From assembly GCF_000442275.2 (NCBI RefSeq), contig NZ_KE557312.1, forward strand, positions 124,001 to 188,000: a stretch of DNA of 64,000 nt, written 5' to 3'. Position 1 is the first letter of the stretch, and the number at the start of each line of letters is the position of its first letter. The notes beneath the pieces are model-generated. The model was not told the DNA's origin. It did no database searches and worked only from the letters and a program-made list of their open reading frames with translations. Source of the stretch: Litoreibacter arenae DSM 19593. Lineage in GTDB: Bacteria; Pseudomonadota; Alphaproteobacteria; Rhodobacterales; Rhodobacteraceae. Below are positions 18,570 through 26,905 of the stretch, one piece after another. Made by a program: the position numbers and the translations under genes.

Positions 18570-19319
18570 CTAGCCGGACCACCCGCCGTCGATGATATGC
18601 GGCTGACCCGTCGTGAACCCGCTCTCGTCGCTGGCCAGATAAACAACCAGCGCCGCGATCTCGTCCGCCGTCGCGATCCGTCCCATCGGCTGGCGCGCCA
18701 CGAACTGCTTTTTCGCTTCCTCATAGCCACCCACTTGCTTGCCCAAGGCGTGCAGCCGGTCCTCAAGCGACGGGCTTTCTACCGTGCCCGGGCAGATGCA
18801 ATTGCACCGGATGCCCTTCGTGATGTAGTCCACCGCCACCGACTTGGTCATCCCGATCACCGCCGCTTTTGTGGTGCCATAAATGAACCGGTTCGGCGCC
18901 CCGATGATCGACGAGCACGCGCTTGACATATTCACGATCGAGCCGCCGCCCCGCTCCAGCATCCCCGGCAGCGCCGCTTGGATCATCCGCCACATGGCCC
19001 GCACGTTCAGGTCGAACGCAAAGTCCCATTCCGCGTCCGTCGCGTCCAGAACGGTCCCGTGATGCACGAACCCCGCGCAGTTGAACAACACGTCCGGATT
19101 AGCCCGCGCCACGCCGTCTTTCACCGATGCGGCATCACGCACATCCAGCACGAAAGTTTCCACGTTGTCATGTATCAAATCCGCCAGCGCATCCGCGTTC
19201 ACATCGGTGGCAAAAACCTTTGCCCCCTCGTCGGCCATCGCCAGCGCCGAGGCGCGTCCGATCCCCTGCGCCGCGGCAGTCACAATAACACGCTTCCCTG
19301 CAAGTCTTTGACGTTCCAA
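18570..19319 (-). CDS. SDR oxidoreductase, 2-keto-3-deoxy-L-fuconate dehydrogenase-like
   Basis: 249-aa short-chain dehydrogenase with the cofactor motif TAAAQGIGRASA, the NCAG motif (FNCAGFVHHG), the catalytic Ser in VNMSSACSS, and the Tyr-Lys pair in FIYGTTKAA. The run GIRCNCICPGTVESPSLEDR is typical of the BDH2-like group that holds 2-keto-3-deoxy-L-fuconate dehydrogenase. It would oxidise C4 of a 2-keto-3-deoxy acid with NAD, making the substrate for the FAH hydrolase two genes on. It is the first gene of the minus-strand operon. The assignment to fuconate or a pentonate is inferred. Confidence 0.88.
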   Translation of the reverse strand: MERQRLAGKRVIVTAAAQGIGRASALAMADEGAKVFATDVNADALADLIHDNVETFVLDVRDAASVKDGVARANPDVLFNCAGFVHHGTVLDATDAEWDFAFDLNVRAMWRMIQAALPGMLERGGGSIVNMSSACSSIIGAPNRFIYGTTKAAVIGMTKSVAVDYITKGIRCNCICPGTVESPSLEDRLHALGKQVGGYEEAKKQFVARQPMGRIATADEIAALVVYLASDESGFTTGQPHIIDGGWSG

Positions 19320-19488
19320 GTTAAATCCCCCAAAATCGAATGCTTCTCCGACGCCGGTTCAGGCAGATAACCTTGCGTCATACGTCAATGCCTAGAACCA
19401 AATTTAGCGGGCTTCAATGCTTTTCACGGCTAAGGCCTTGGCCTACTGTTATCGCAAACAACAAATTACGGCTTCCACGGGGACATTC

Positions 19489-20373
19489 ATGCAAAACCAG
19501 AAAATCACCCTTCTCGGCACCGGCCTCATGGGCGCTCCGATGGCGCGAAACATCGCCAAGGCCGGGTTCACCCTCGCGGTCTGGAACCGCTCCCGCAACA
19601 AGGCAGAGCCTCTGGCCGGGGTCGGTGCCACCGTGCATGACATGGTCGCAGATGCGGTCGCGGGCGCCGACATCGTGATCTCCATGCTGGCCGACGGTAT
19701 CGTCGTCGGCAGCCTCGTCAACAATCCCGCCGTGACCGGCGCGATGAAGCCGGGCGCGCTCTGGATCGACATGTCCTCCGCCAAACCGGAAGAGGCCCGT
19801 GCGCAAGCCGCGCATCTGGCGAAGCTCGGTTTCCAGCACCTCGATGCCCCGGTCTCCGGCGGCACCAAAGGCGCGGAGGCCGGCACGCTCGCCATCATGG
19901 CGGGTGGCGACGCGGATGCGTTCAGCCGCGCCGAGCCTGTCCTGAGAGCCATGGGCCGCCCCGTGCATGTGGGCCCCACCGGCTCCGGCCAACTGTCCAA
20001 GCTCGCCAATCAAGCCATCGTCGCAGTCACCATCGCGGCCGTCGCGGAGGCCATGTTGCTCGTCGAAAAAGGCGGCGCTGATCCCGCCGCCGTCCGCGCC
20101 GCGCTCAAAGGCGGCTTTGCCGACAGCACCATCCTGCAACAGCACGGCGCGCGGATGACCGAAGGCAATTTCACGCCCGGCGGTCTGTCCAAATTCCAAC
20201 TCAAGGACCTCGACAACCTGCTCAACGAGAGCGGCCAGCTTGGCCTGAAACTCCCCGTCTCCGAGATGACCCGCGACCGCTTCGCTGATTTCGTCGAGAA
20301 CATGGACGGCGCCGACAAGGACCATTCCGGCCTCTATCTCGAACTCCTGAAGCGCAACGGGCTCAGCGCATGA
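19489..20373 (+). CDS. NAD(P)-dependent beta-hydroxyacid dehydrogenase (HIBADH/GarR/LtnD family)
   Basis: 294 aa starting at the ATG of MQNQKITLLGTGLMG. The Rossmann motif is LLGTGLMGAPMARN, the substrate loop DAPVSGGTKGAEAGTL, and the catalytic Lys lies in GSGQLSKLANQ. Members oxidise or reduce beta-hydroxy acids such as tartronate semialdehyde, 3-hydroxyisobutyrate or L-threonate. Its stop overlaps the DenD-like ATG by 4 bases, a pairing that hints at a four-carbon acid. No tetronate kinase or aldolase is near, so the exact substrate is open. Confidence 0.87.
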   Translation: MQNQKITLLGTGLMGAPMARNIAKAGFTLAVWNRSRNKAEPLAGVGATVHDMVADAVAGADIVISMLADGIVVGSLVNNPAVTGAMKPGALWIDMSSAKPEEARAQAAHLAKLGFQHLDAPVSGGTKGAEAGTLAIMAGGDADAFSRAEPVLRAMGRPVHVGPTGSGQLSKLANQAIVAVTIAAVAEAMLLVEKGGADPAAVRAALKGGFADSTILQQHGARMTEGNFTPGGLSKFQLKDLDNLLNESGQLGLKLPVSEMTRDRFADFVENMDGADKDHSGLYLELLKRNGLSA

Positions 20374-21338
20374 GGGCCCTTATCCTCGGCGGTGGCGGCA
20401 TGGTCGGCCAGAAGCTGGCCCGCCATCTCGCGGCAAACGGATTGAACGGCCAACAGGTCGACATCACCCTGCACGACATCGCCTTCCCGCCGGACGCCAT
20501 CGCCGGTGCCACGCAGATCAAAGGTTCCATCGCCGATGCAGGCACGCCGGAAGCGCTCGCCAAAACCAAGCCGGACGTGATCTTCCACCTCGCCTCCATC
20601 GTCTCGGGCGAGGCCGAGGCCGATTTCGCCAAAGGCTGGGCCATCAACATGCACCCCACATGGGCACTGCTCGAAGCGCTCAGGGCCGAGCATGAGGCGG
20701 ACCCGGGCTACCGCCCGCGCATCGTCTTCACGTCCTCCATCGCCGTGTTCGGCGGGCCATATCCCGACAAAATCAGCGACGACTTCCTGTCCGCGCCGCA
20801 AACCAGCTACGGGGCGCAAAAGTCGATCTGCGAAACGCTGATCTCCGACTTCTCGCGCAAAGGTTACGTCGACGGTATCTCCATCCGCCTGCCCACGATC
20901 TGTGTGCGCCCCGGCAAGCCCAACGCCGCCGCGTCTTCGTTCTTTTCCGGCATCATCCGCGAGCCGCTGAACGGGCAGGAGGCCATTCTACCGGTGGCCG
21001 ATACCACCCGCCACTGGCATGCCAGCCCGCGCTCCGCGACCGGCTTCCTGACCCATGCCGCTACACTCGACACCGAAAAGCTGCAAGGTCGTCGAGCCCT
21101 AAACCTTCCCGGCGTCAGCTGCACCGTGGCTGAGCAAATCGAGGCCCTGCGCGACCTTGCAGGTAATGACGTGGTCAAGCTCATCAAGCCGCAACCCGAT
21201 CCCGTCATCGAAAAAATCGTCGAAGGCTGGCCGCGCAACTTCGCATCAGACCGCGCCACAGCACTCGGCTTCAAAGCCGAATCCAGCTTCAAGCAAATCA
21301 TCCAAGTCTACCTCGACGACGATTTTCCAAAGCACTAA
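20370..21338 (+). CDS. denD: NAD-dependent epimerase/dehydratase family, D-erythronate dehydrogenase (DenD)-like
   Basis: 322-aa extended-SDR protein. Marks are the cofactor motif LILGGGGMVGQKLA, the FHLASIVSGEAEADF segment, and the catalytic Tyr-x-x-x-Lys in SYGAQKSICE with Ser in VFTSSIAVFGG. The IVSGEAEADF signature and length match DenD, which oxidises C3 of D-erythronate to 2-keto acid-type tetronates. Normal DenD pathways also use OtnI, OtnK and OtnC, none of which is in the window, so it may act on another acid here. It is the last gene of the plus-strand pair and faces the minus-strand GntR gene. Confidence 0.78.
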   Translation: MRALILGGGGMVGQKLARHLAANGLNGQQVDITLHDIAFPPDAIAGATQIKGSIADAGTPEALAKTKPDVIFHLASIVSGEAEADFAKGWAINMHPTWALLEALRAEHEADPGYRPRIVFTSSIAVFGGPYPDKISDDFLSAPQTSYGAQKSICETLISDFSRKGYVDGISIRLPTICVRPGKPNAAASSFFSGIIREPLNGQEAILPVADTTRHWHASPRSATGFLTHAATLDTEKLQGRRALNLPGVSCTVAEQIEALRDLAGNDVVKLIKPQPDPVIEKIVEGWPRNFASDRATALGFKAESSFKQIIQVYLDDDFPKH

Positions 21339-21359
21339 ACGACTTCTTTTTTCCAAAAA

Positions 21360-21448
21360 ATACCTCGGGGGTCGTTATTGTTGCGCCATTGGTCCGAGAG
21401 ACAATGGCGACGGCAGAGCCCCAACCAATAATCTCGTGCCGAAGGCAC
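21360..21448. repeat. dispersed palindromic element, copy 2, with inserted hairpin
   Basis: Begins ATACCTCGGGGG and ends GTGCCGAAGGC like copy 1 at 14821-14874. Between GGGGG and the core GGCAGAGCCCC about 33 extra bases are present. They carry their own inverted repeat, CGCCATTG at 21383-21390 with CAATGGCG at 21402-21409. It lies between the DenD-like gene and the end of the GntR gene. Confidence 0.6.
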
Positions 21449-21450
21449 CT

Positions 21451-22110
21451 TCAGGTCACGCCGATCAGGTTCCGCGCCAGATGGTCGTGGATATGCTGGC
21501 GGCACAACGCTTCGTCCCGCGCCAAAGCCGCGTCCAGAATGGCGCGATGCTCTTTCACGTTGTCGCCGTAGTAGCCGTAATTGCTGGCGCGTGACACGAG
21601 TTGCTGGCGGAATTGGTCGTAGATCGTCTTGTAAGTTTCGCGCAGCAGGGGCGAGTTGCAGGCCGATATCAGCGTGTCGTGGAATTCCCATTCCGCGTTG
21701 GACCATAGCGGCAATACAGGTTCCACCGTTCCGCTGCGCCGGACCTCGCTTTCGATATGGCTCAGCTTGTGATGGGCGGCGGACAGCCGGGCCTCCCATT
21801 CGATGTCGCCATGGCGCATAGACAGGCTGGCCCCTTCCTGTTCCAGCAGGATGCGGAACTGGGTCAGGTCGTGCTGACGCTCCGGCGAGGTGCGGCGGGC
21901 GCGAAACCCGCGCTGCTCTTCGAACGCCACCAGACCGACCGTGGACAACCTGAACAGCACTTCGCGGATGGTGTTGGCAGAGCAGCCGTAGATCTGGCGC
22001 AACTCCTCGGACTTCAGCTTTTCCCCATGGTCGAACTGGGCGGTGACCAGCTTGCGGTGCAGGTCGTCATAGATGTCCGGCGTGTCCATTTTCACGGATG
22101 TGTCTGGCAT
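21451..22110 (-). CDS. GntR-family transcriptional regulator (FadR/FCD type)
   Basis: 219 aa. The N-terminal winged helix has LKSEELRQIYGCSANTIREVLFRLSTVGLVAF, and the C-terminal FCD ligand domain has LEQEGASLS, the metal-ligand region EWEFHDTLISACNSPLL and EHRAILDAALARDEAL. The FCD domain normally binds a small carboxylic acid, often with a metal. The start at 22110 has AGGAG 6 bases before it. The Met two codons upstream would leave no gap after this site. It is divergent from the TRAP operon, and the 31-base inverted repeat at 22181-22211 lies between them, so it likely controls that operon in response to its substrate. Confidence 0.9.
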   Translation of the reverse strand: MPDTSVKMDTPDIYDDLHRKLVTAQFDHGEKLKSEELRQIYGCSANTIREVLFRLSTVGLVAFEEQRGFRARRTSPERQHDLTQFRILLEQEGASLSMRHGDIEWEARLSAAHHKLSHIESEVRRSGTVEPVLPLWSNAEWEFHDTLISACNSPLLRETYKTIYDQFRQQLVSRASNYGYYGDNVKEHRAILDAALARDEALCRQHIHDHLARNLIGVT

Positions 22111-22180
22111 TCGCATCTCCTGCCTGCAGGGCCCGGTCGCGCGTCAGCAAAGCGGCTAACCAAAATCTGGTAGCATAATA

Positions 22181-22211
22181 AATTTTGAAATTACAAGATA
22201 ATCTCAAAATT
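22181..22211. promoter_or_regulatory. 31-base inverted repeat, operator candidate for GntR
   Basis: Arms AATTTTGAAATTA and TAATCTCAAAATT (13 bases each, one mismatch) around a 5-base spacer. It is very AT-rich for this genome and lies between the divergent GntR and dctP genes, 70 bases upstream of the GntR start and 130 bases upstream of dctP. The arms are long for a GntR site, so it could hold two overlapping half sites or the promoter. Confidence 0.7.
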
Positions 22212-22341
22212 ATAAGAAAAAAAGAATTTATGTTGGCAGGTCCGGTTTCGATTGCTACGCTTTCCGGACGCAGGGTCACTGCGGGGGAATCCCCGTCTGA
22301 CCCGCCAAGCGAAAACGAGATTAATCGTCTGGGAGGACATC

Positions 22342-23364
22342 ATGAAGTTTATGAAAACCGCTGCAAGCTCTGTCGCGGCTGTAGCTCTGCTCACCACCGG
22401 CGTGCTGGCACAGGACGCAGTCACCAAGCTGCGCATCCAAACCCACTACGCGCCAGAATCGCTCTCCGGCAAGAACGCTGCCGCGTTCATCGACGACATC
22501 CAGACCATGTCGAACGGCGAGATCGAGGTGGAGATGTTCTACTCCTCCTCGGTGGTCAAGTCGGTGGAAACCTTCGACGCGGCGGCCACGGGTATTCTTG
22601 ATTGCGACATGACCGGTGGCGCCTACCAGACCGGCAAAAACCCCGCGTTCCAGTTCGTGGGCGACATCATGGGCGGCTATGACACGCCTTACCAACAGCT
22701 GTCATGGCTCCTGCTCGGCGGCGGCATGGAAGATGCCCAAAAGCTCTACAACCAGTATGACATGCAGCTTGTCGGCTGGTGGGTCGTGGGTCAGGAGGCC
22801 ATGTCCTCGACCAAACCGATCCGCAATGCCGAGGACTTCAAGGACTGGAAATTCCGCTCGCCCCCCGGCATGGAAACCAAGATTTTCGACAAGCTCGGTG
22901 CCTCGCCGATCGTGATGGATTTCACCGAAATCTTCACCGCGCTGGAAACCGGTATCATCGACGGGGCCGATGCCTCGATCCTGGCCAACAACAAGTCCAT
23001 GGGGCTTTACGACATCGCCAAGCACGCCACTTTCCCCGGCTTCCACTCAATGCCGTCGGATCATCTGGCTTGCAACAAGGCCGTGTGGGACGCCATGCCC
23101 GACCATCACCGCCGGATCATGGAAGTCGCGATGGAAAAGCTGGCCTTGCGTCAGGGTATCGCGGGTGACGTAGCCAACGCGCAGGCGGCAAACGAGCTGC
23201 GTGCCGAAGGCGTGTCGATCTACGACTGGTCGCCTGAGGACCGTGCGAAGTTCAAGGCCGCAGCGCAGGAAACCTGGCCCGAGTTCGCCACCACTCCGGA
23301 AGCCCAGGCGTTGGTGGAAAGCCATCTCGCCTTCCTGAAGGAAATCGGTGTGATCTCCGAATAA
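22342..23364 (+). CDS. dctP: TRAP transporter substrate-binding protein (DctP family)
   Basis: 340-aa periplasmic binding protein with a signal peptide (to about VLAQ at residue 24). The carboxylate-binding Arg is in KFRSPPG (Arg172), which pairs with an acidic ligand in this family. GIIDGADASI and FHSMPSDHLACNKAVWD match the DctP fold. GGGAGG precedes the ATG by 6 bases. The layout, with the large DctQ and DctM after it, resembles the TakP-type group that takes keto acids. It captures an organic acid for the membrane subunits encoded downstream. The ligand is unknown. Confidence 0.92.
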   Translation: MKFMKTAASSVAAVALLTTGVLAQDAVTKLRIQTHYAPESLSGKNAAAFIDDIQTMSNGEIEVEMFYSSSVVKSVETFDAAATGILDCDMTGGAYQTGKNPAFQFVGDIMGGYDTPYQQLSWLLLGGGMEDAQKLYNQYDMQLVGWWVVGQEAMSSTKPIRNAEDFKDWKFRSPPGMETKIFDKLGASPIVMDFTEIFTALETGIIDGADASILANNKSMGLYDIAKHATFPGFHSMPSDHLACNKAVWDAMPDHHRRIMEVAMEKLALRQGIAGDVANAQAANELRAEGVSIYDWSPEDRAKFKAAAQETWPEFATTPEAQALVESHLAFLKEIGVISE

Positions 23365-23376
23365 GAACACCCGTTC

Positions 23377-23410
23377 TGGCGGGCCGGTTGTTTCCGGCCC
23401 GCCATTTTTT
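23377..23410 (+). terminator. intrinsic terminator between dctP and dctQ
   Basis: Stem TGGCGGGCCGG / CCGGCCCGCCA (11 bp) with loop TTGTTT, followed by six T. It lies in the 69 bases between the two genes and would lower transcription of the membrane genes relative to the binding protein, as is common for binding-protein operons. Confidence 0.85.
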
Positions 23411-23433
23411 AGGGTCTGGCAGGTGGGAAACAG

Positions 23434-24330
23434 ATGAGCATCAACGAACACAAGCCGGTTACGCCGATTGAGTGGCTCATCCCGCTGGCCTTTAGTTTCG
23501 TCTTCGGATGGGTGGTCTGGCACGGGCCAGCCTACATCCTCGATTTCGGCCCCGAAAACGGCCAGCTTGCAGCGCAATTCGCGCGCACCGACATCACACC
23601 CAACATACCCCCGCTGTTCGAGTTCGGCGATATCATCGACTACGTGGCGCTCATTCTGTCCCCTGTCCTGTTTATCTTTGGCGTCATGACCGTGCGCCGG
23701 GCGCCAATGGAATACCAAAGCGGGCACGTGATCGACCGCGGCTCCGTGTTTATCGGGCGGGTCACCATGATGCTGGTGGTCCTGCTCACTTCGGTGATGA
23801 TCTACGAGGTCGTGCTGCGCTACGTTTTCGAAAAACCGACCATCTGGGCAAACGAGCTATCGCTCTGGTTGGCAGGCTTTGTGTTCCTGTGCGCCGGGCT
23901 TTACGCCATGCAGCAGCGCAGCCATATCCGGATTTTTCTGCTCTACGACATGATGCCCCGAACCGTGCAAAGGGTGTGTGACATCGTCTCTACCCTGCTG
24001 ATCATAGCCTTCGCGTTCTTCCTGTTCTACGGCGGCTACGGCGAGGCAACAGCCAAGTTCATGCGGTGGGAAACCTTCGGCACGGCCTTCGATCCGCCCA
24101 TTCCGGCCACATTGAAGCCCGCGGTGCTGCTGCTGGTCTGGCTCGTGGCAATTCAGGCGGTAATCAACCTGATCACCGACTGGAACCAAGAGCCGGTGCT
24201 CCACACTGCCGCCGACGATATTGACCCCGACGAGATCGAGCGGCTGAAAAAGGCCGTCGGCTCCGAGGGCGTGGGTGACATGGACGTCACCCGCAGCGCT
24301 ATACAACACGGCAAGGCAGGGCAGGGCTGA
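23434..24330 (+). CDS. dctQ: TRAP transporter small membrane subunit, enlarged (DctQ family)
   Basis: 298 aa, much longer than the usual 160-200 aa. About six membrane segments are visible. Two extra ones sit at the N-terminus (near residues 10-35 and 68-88), and the standard DctQ four follow: VTMMLVVLLTSVMIYEVVLR, ELSLWLAGFVFLCAGLYAM, a segment around LLIIAFAFFLFYGG, and LLLVWLVAIQAVINLI. The stop and the DctM start share one base (TGATG). It couples the binding protein to the DctM transport subunit in the inner membrane. Confidence 0.9.
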   Translation: MSINEHKPVTPIEWLIPLAFSFVFGWVVWHGPAYILDFGPENGQLAAQFARTDITPNIPPLFEFGDIIDYVALILSPVLFIFGVMTVRRAPMEYQSGHVIDRGSVFIGRVTMMLVVLLTSVMIYEVVLRYVFEKPTIWANELSLWLAGFVFLCAGLYAMQQRSHIRIFLLYDMMPRTVQRVCDIVSTLLIIAFAFFLFYGGYGEATAKFMRWETFGTAFDPPIPATLKPAVLLLVWLVAIQAVINLITDWNQEPVLHTAADDIDPDEIERLKKAVGSEGVGDMDVTRSAIQHGKAGQG

Positions 24331-25955
24331 TGGATATTGGAACGATCTCAATGGTGCTGCTGCTGGGCCTGATGGTCCTGCTGGCCATCGGCATGCCGCT
24401 GGGCTTCGCGTCGGCCATCCTCGCCGTGCTGGTGTTGGTGATGAAGTTCGAGCCGACGCTGCTGTCCAACCCGTTCACCTTCGGCGAGGGCGTCCTGACA
24501 GGACGACCCGGCTCCGGCCCGCTGAACATTCTGGCGCAGAAAATATACGGGCTTTTAACGGATTACGTCCTCATATCCATCCCGCTGTTTATCTTCATGG
24601 CCGCGCTGCTGGAACGTTCCGGCATCGCCAAGGATATGTATTCCTCGCTCAACGTCTGGCTGAACCGCACCCGCGGCGGCATTGCCATCGTCACCTCGAT
24701 TATGGCCGTGATCATGGCCGCAATGTCCGGCATCATCGGCGGCGAGGTGGTTCTGCTGGGCCTGATCGCGCTGCCGCAAATGCTGCGCTTGGGCTACAAC
24801 CAGAACCTTGCCATCGGCACGATTTGCGCGTCGGGGTGCCTTGGCACCATGATCCCGCCCTCCATCGTACTGATTATCTACGGGTTGATCACGGAGACGT
24901 CGATCAAGGCGCTGTTCACCGCGTCTTTCCTGCCGGGCTTCATGCTGGCGTCGTTCATCATCATCTACATTATTATCCGCACGCAGCTGAATCCCTCTCA
25001 CGCGCCGCTTCCCGAGCCGGTCGAGGGCGAGCCGCAGGGCCGCGAGAAGCTGATGCTGTTCCTCGCCTTCCTGTCGCGGTTGGTCAGCGGCTTCGCCATC
25101 TTCTTTTTCCTGCGTGTGTTGTTCTTCGAGTTCTCCGGCCAGAACGCCTCCAACACCGGCGCCGACATACGCTTCGGCACCATGGACTACGCCCCGTGGT
25201 TCGGCGGTGCGGTCGTGATAACGCTGCTGCTGAGCTACTTCGTCTTCGGCCGCGAGCGGTCGCGTCTGGGCTGGAAAATGGGCAAGGGCCTCGTGCCGCC
25301 GATCATCATCATCGGCGTGGTTCTGGGCTCGATCTATATGGGCATCACCGGCATCACCGAAGCCGCAGGCATGGGCGCGGTCGCCGTGTTGGTCATGTCT
25401 GCCCTGCGCGGCGAGGCGTCGTTCGATCTGGTCTGGGACTCGCTGATGCGCACGCTCAAATCCACCGGCACGATCATCTGGGTGACCATCGGCGCTGCGG
25501 CCCTCGCAGGCGCCTACACCATCGCGGGCGGGCCGGTCTTCGTGGCGGACCTCGTGGTCGGCTCCGACCTGCCCAGCATGGGCATCATCCTCATGATGAT
25601 GCTGATCCTGTTGTTCATGGGCGCGTTCATGGATTGGGTCGGCATCGTGCTGCTCATCATCCCCGTGTTCCTGCCCATCGTGCAGCGCCTGCCGCTGGAG
25701 GAGATTGGCCTGCTGGGCGAGTTGAACCCGCGCCATGTGGCGATCTGGTTCGGGGTGGTGTTCTGTATGAACATGCAGGTCAGCTTCCTGTCGCCCCCCT
25801 TCGGTCCCGCCGCCTTCTATCTCAAGTCGGTTGCGCCCGCGCATATCTCGCTGACGGATATCTTCAAAGGCTTCCTGCCCTTTATCTGCATCCAGCTTGT
25901 GGCGCTGTCGGTGCTGTTGATCTACCCGCCCATCGTCTCAATCCTGTTGCCATAG
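24330..25955 (+). CDS. dctM: TRAP transporter large membrane subunit (DctM family)
   Basis: 541-aa ion-coupled transport subunit, larger than the common 425-430 aa. The typical start IGMPLGFASAILAVLVLV, the region GIAIVTSIMAVIMAAMSGIIG and the block CLGTMIPPSIVLIIYG are present. An insertion of about 100 residues near the middle (about 225-325) carries extra hydrophobic helices. FLSPPFGPAAFYLKSVAP near the C-terminus is the usual family motif. It moves the captured acid with Na+ across the inner membrane. Confidence 0.92.
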   Translation: MDIGTISMVLLLGLMVLLAIGMPLGFASAILAVLVLVMKFEPTLLSNPFTFGEGVLTGRPGSGPLNILAQKIYGLLTDYVLISIPLFIFMAALLERSGIAKDMYSSLNVWLNRTRGGIAIVTSIMAVIMAAMSGIIGGEVVLLGLIALPQMLRLGYNQNLAIGTICASGCLGTMIPPSIVLIIYGLITETSIKALFTASFLPGFMLASFIIIYIIIRTQLNPSHAPLPEPVEGEPQGREKLMLFLAFLSRLVSGFAIFFFLRVLFFEFSGQNASNTGADIRFGTMDYAPWFGGAVVITLLLSYFVFGRERSRLGWKMGKGLVPPIIIIGVVLGSIYMGITGITEAAGMGAVAVLVMSALRGEASFDLVWDSLMRTLKSTGTIIWVTIGAAALAGAYTIAGGPVFVADLVVGSDLPSMGIILMMMLILLFMGAFMDWVGIVLLIIPVFLPIVQRLPLEEIGLLGELNPRHVAIWFGVVFCMNMQVSFLSPPFGPAAFYLKSVAPAHISLTDIFKGFLPFICIQLVALSVLLIYPPIVSILLP

Positions 25956-25964
25956 GAGAGGTTT

Positions 25965-26894
25965 ATGCTCAGCCCCGACCAGATCGCCGCGTTCACTCGG
26001 GATGGCTATCTGGTCGTCCCCGACGTGGTGCCGCAAGATGTGCTGGACCGCGTGCGGGCGGAATACGCAGCGCTTCTGGATGACCTCTATGCAGCATGGG
26101 GTTTGCCTGCGGCGGCCAGTTTCGAGGACAAGCTCGTCACCGCCTACCGCGCGGGCCGCGACTGGTTCCAGCCGATGGATATATCGCTGCCCGGCGACCG
26201 CATCGAAGCCGACACGCCCATGCATTTCGGCCCCGCCGTGTTCGAGATGGCGACGCATCCCCGTCTGCTGGACATGGTCGAGGACCTGATCGGGCCGGAG
26301 ATCACCTCCAACCCGATCCAGCACGTGCGCATCAAGCCCCCCGCGACCGAGTTGAACGACGATGAGGTGCGCGCGCATATCACCTCCACCGACTGGCATC
26401 AGGACCGCGCGGTGGCACTGGAGGAGGCGGATGAGACCGACATGGTCACCGTCTGGCTCGCCGTCACCGACGCCACCATCGAGAACGGCTGCCTGAAAGT
26501 GCAGCCTTTCAACGGCCCGCAAGACATTCTGCCCCATTGCCCGAAAAAGCAGACCGCCATCGCCGACGCGTTCATCAACGAGGATGGCGCGGTGCCTTTG
26601 CCCGTGCCATCCGGCGGCGCAGTTCTGTTCCACCCGCTGGTCCCGCACGCATCCTTGCCAAATACCTCGCAAGGAATCCGCTGGTCTTTCGATCTGCGCT
26701 TCAACAAAACGGGCCAGCCCACCGGCCGCAGCCATTTCCCCGATTTCATAGCCCGCTCCCGCGCGCGGCCCGAGACCGAGTTGCATGACTGGAAAGCATG
26801 GCGCAGCATGTGGGAAGACGCCCGCGCACGCCTTGCCGCCGAGCCTCATATCGACATTCACCGCTGGACCTCCGACGCGCCCTATTGCGCCTGA
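25965..26894 (+). CDS. phytanoyl-CoA dioxygenase (PhyH) family protein
   Basis: 309-aa Fe(II)/2-oxoglutarate-dependent oxygenase fold. Iron ligands are His145 and Asp147 (TDWHQDRAV) and His228 (LVPHASLPNTS). The 2-oxoglutarate-binding Arg is likely Arg239 (IRWSFDLRF). The family hydroxylates very different small molecules or acyl-CoA and can cause demethylation. The gene lies 9 bases after dctM and 11 before the UxaA gene, so it acts on the TRAP substrate or on an intermediate. A second PhyH gene lies in the same operon. Confidence 0.88.
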   Translation: MLSPDQIAAFTRDGYLVVPDVVPQDVLDRVRAEYAALLDDLYAAWGLPAAASFEDKLVTAYRAGRDWFQPMDISLPGDRIEADTPMHFGPAVFEMATHPRLLDMVEDLIGPEITSNPIQHVRIKPPATELNDDEVRAHITSTDWHQDRAVALEEADETDMVTVWLAVTDATIENGCLKVQPFNGPQDILPHCPKKQTAIADAFINEDGAVPLPVPSGGAVLFHPLVPHASLPNTSQGIRWSFDLRFNKTGQPTGRSHFPDFIARSRARPETELHDWKAWRSMWEDARARLAAEPHIDIHRWTSDAPYCA

Positions 26895-26905
26895 AAGTAG
26901 ACCCC

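Noticed and set aside
20370-21338. A complete D-erythronate pathway
   Set aside because: Only the DenD-like dehydrogenase and a family dehydrogenase are present; isomerase, kinase and decarboxylase genes of that route were not found in the window.
24555-25844. 429-codon minus-strand frame across dctM
   Set aside because: Shadow of the dctM codons with very high Asp, His, Gln and Arg content and no domain.
24275-26083. 602-codon frame overlapping dctM on the same strand
   Set aside because: dctM in the other frame has clear TRAP membrane motifs and correct overlap with dctQ; the longer frame is Arg/His/Gly-rich and without motifs.
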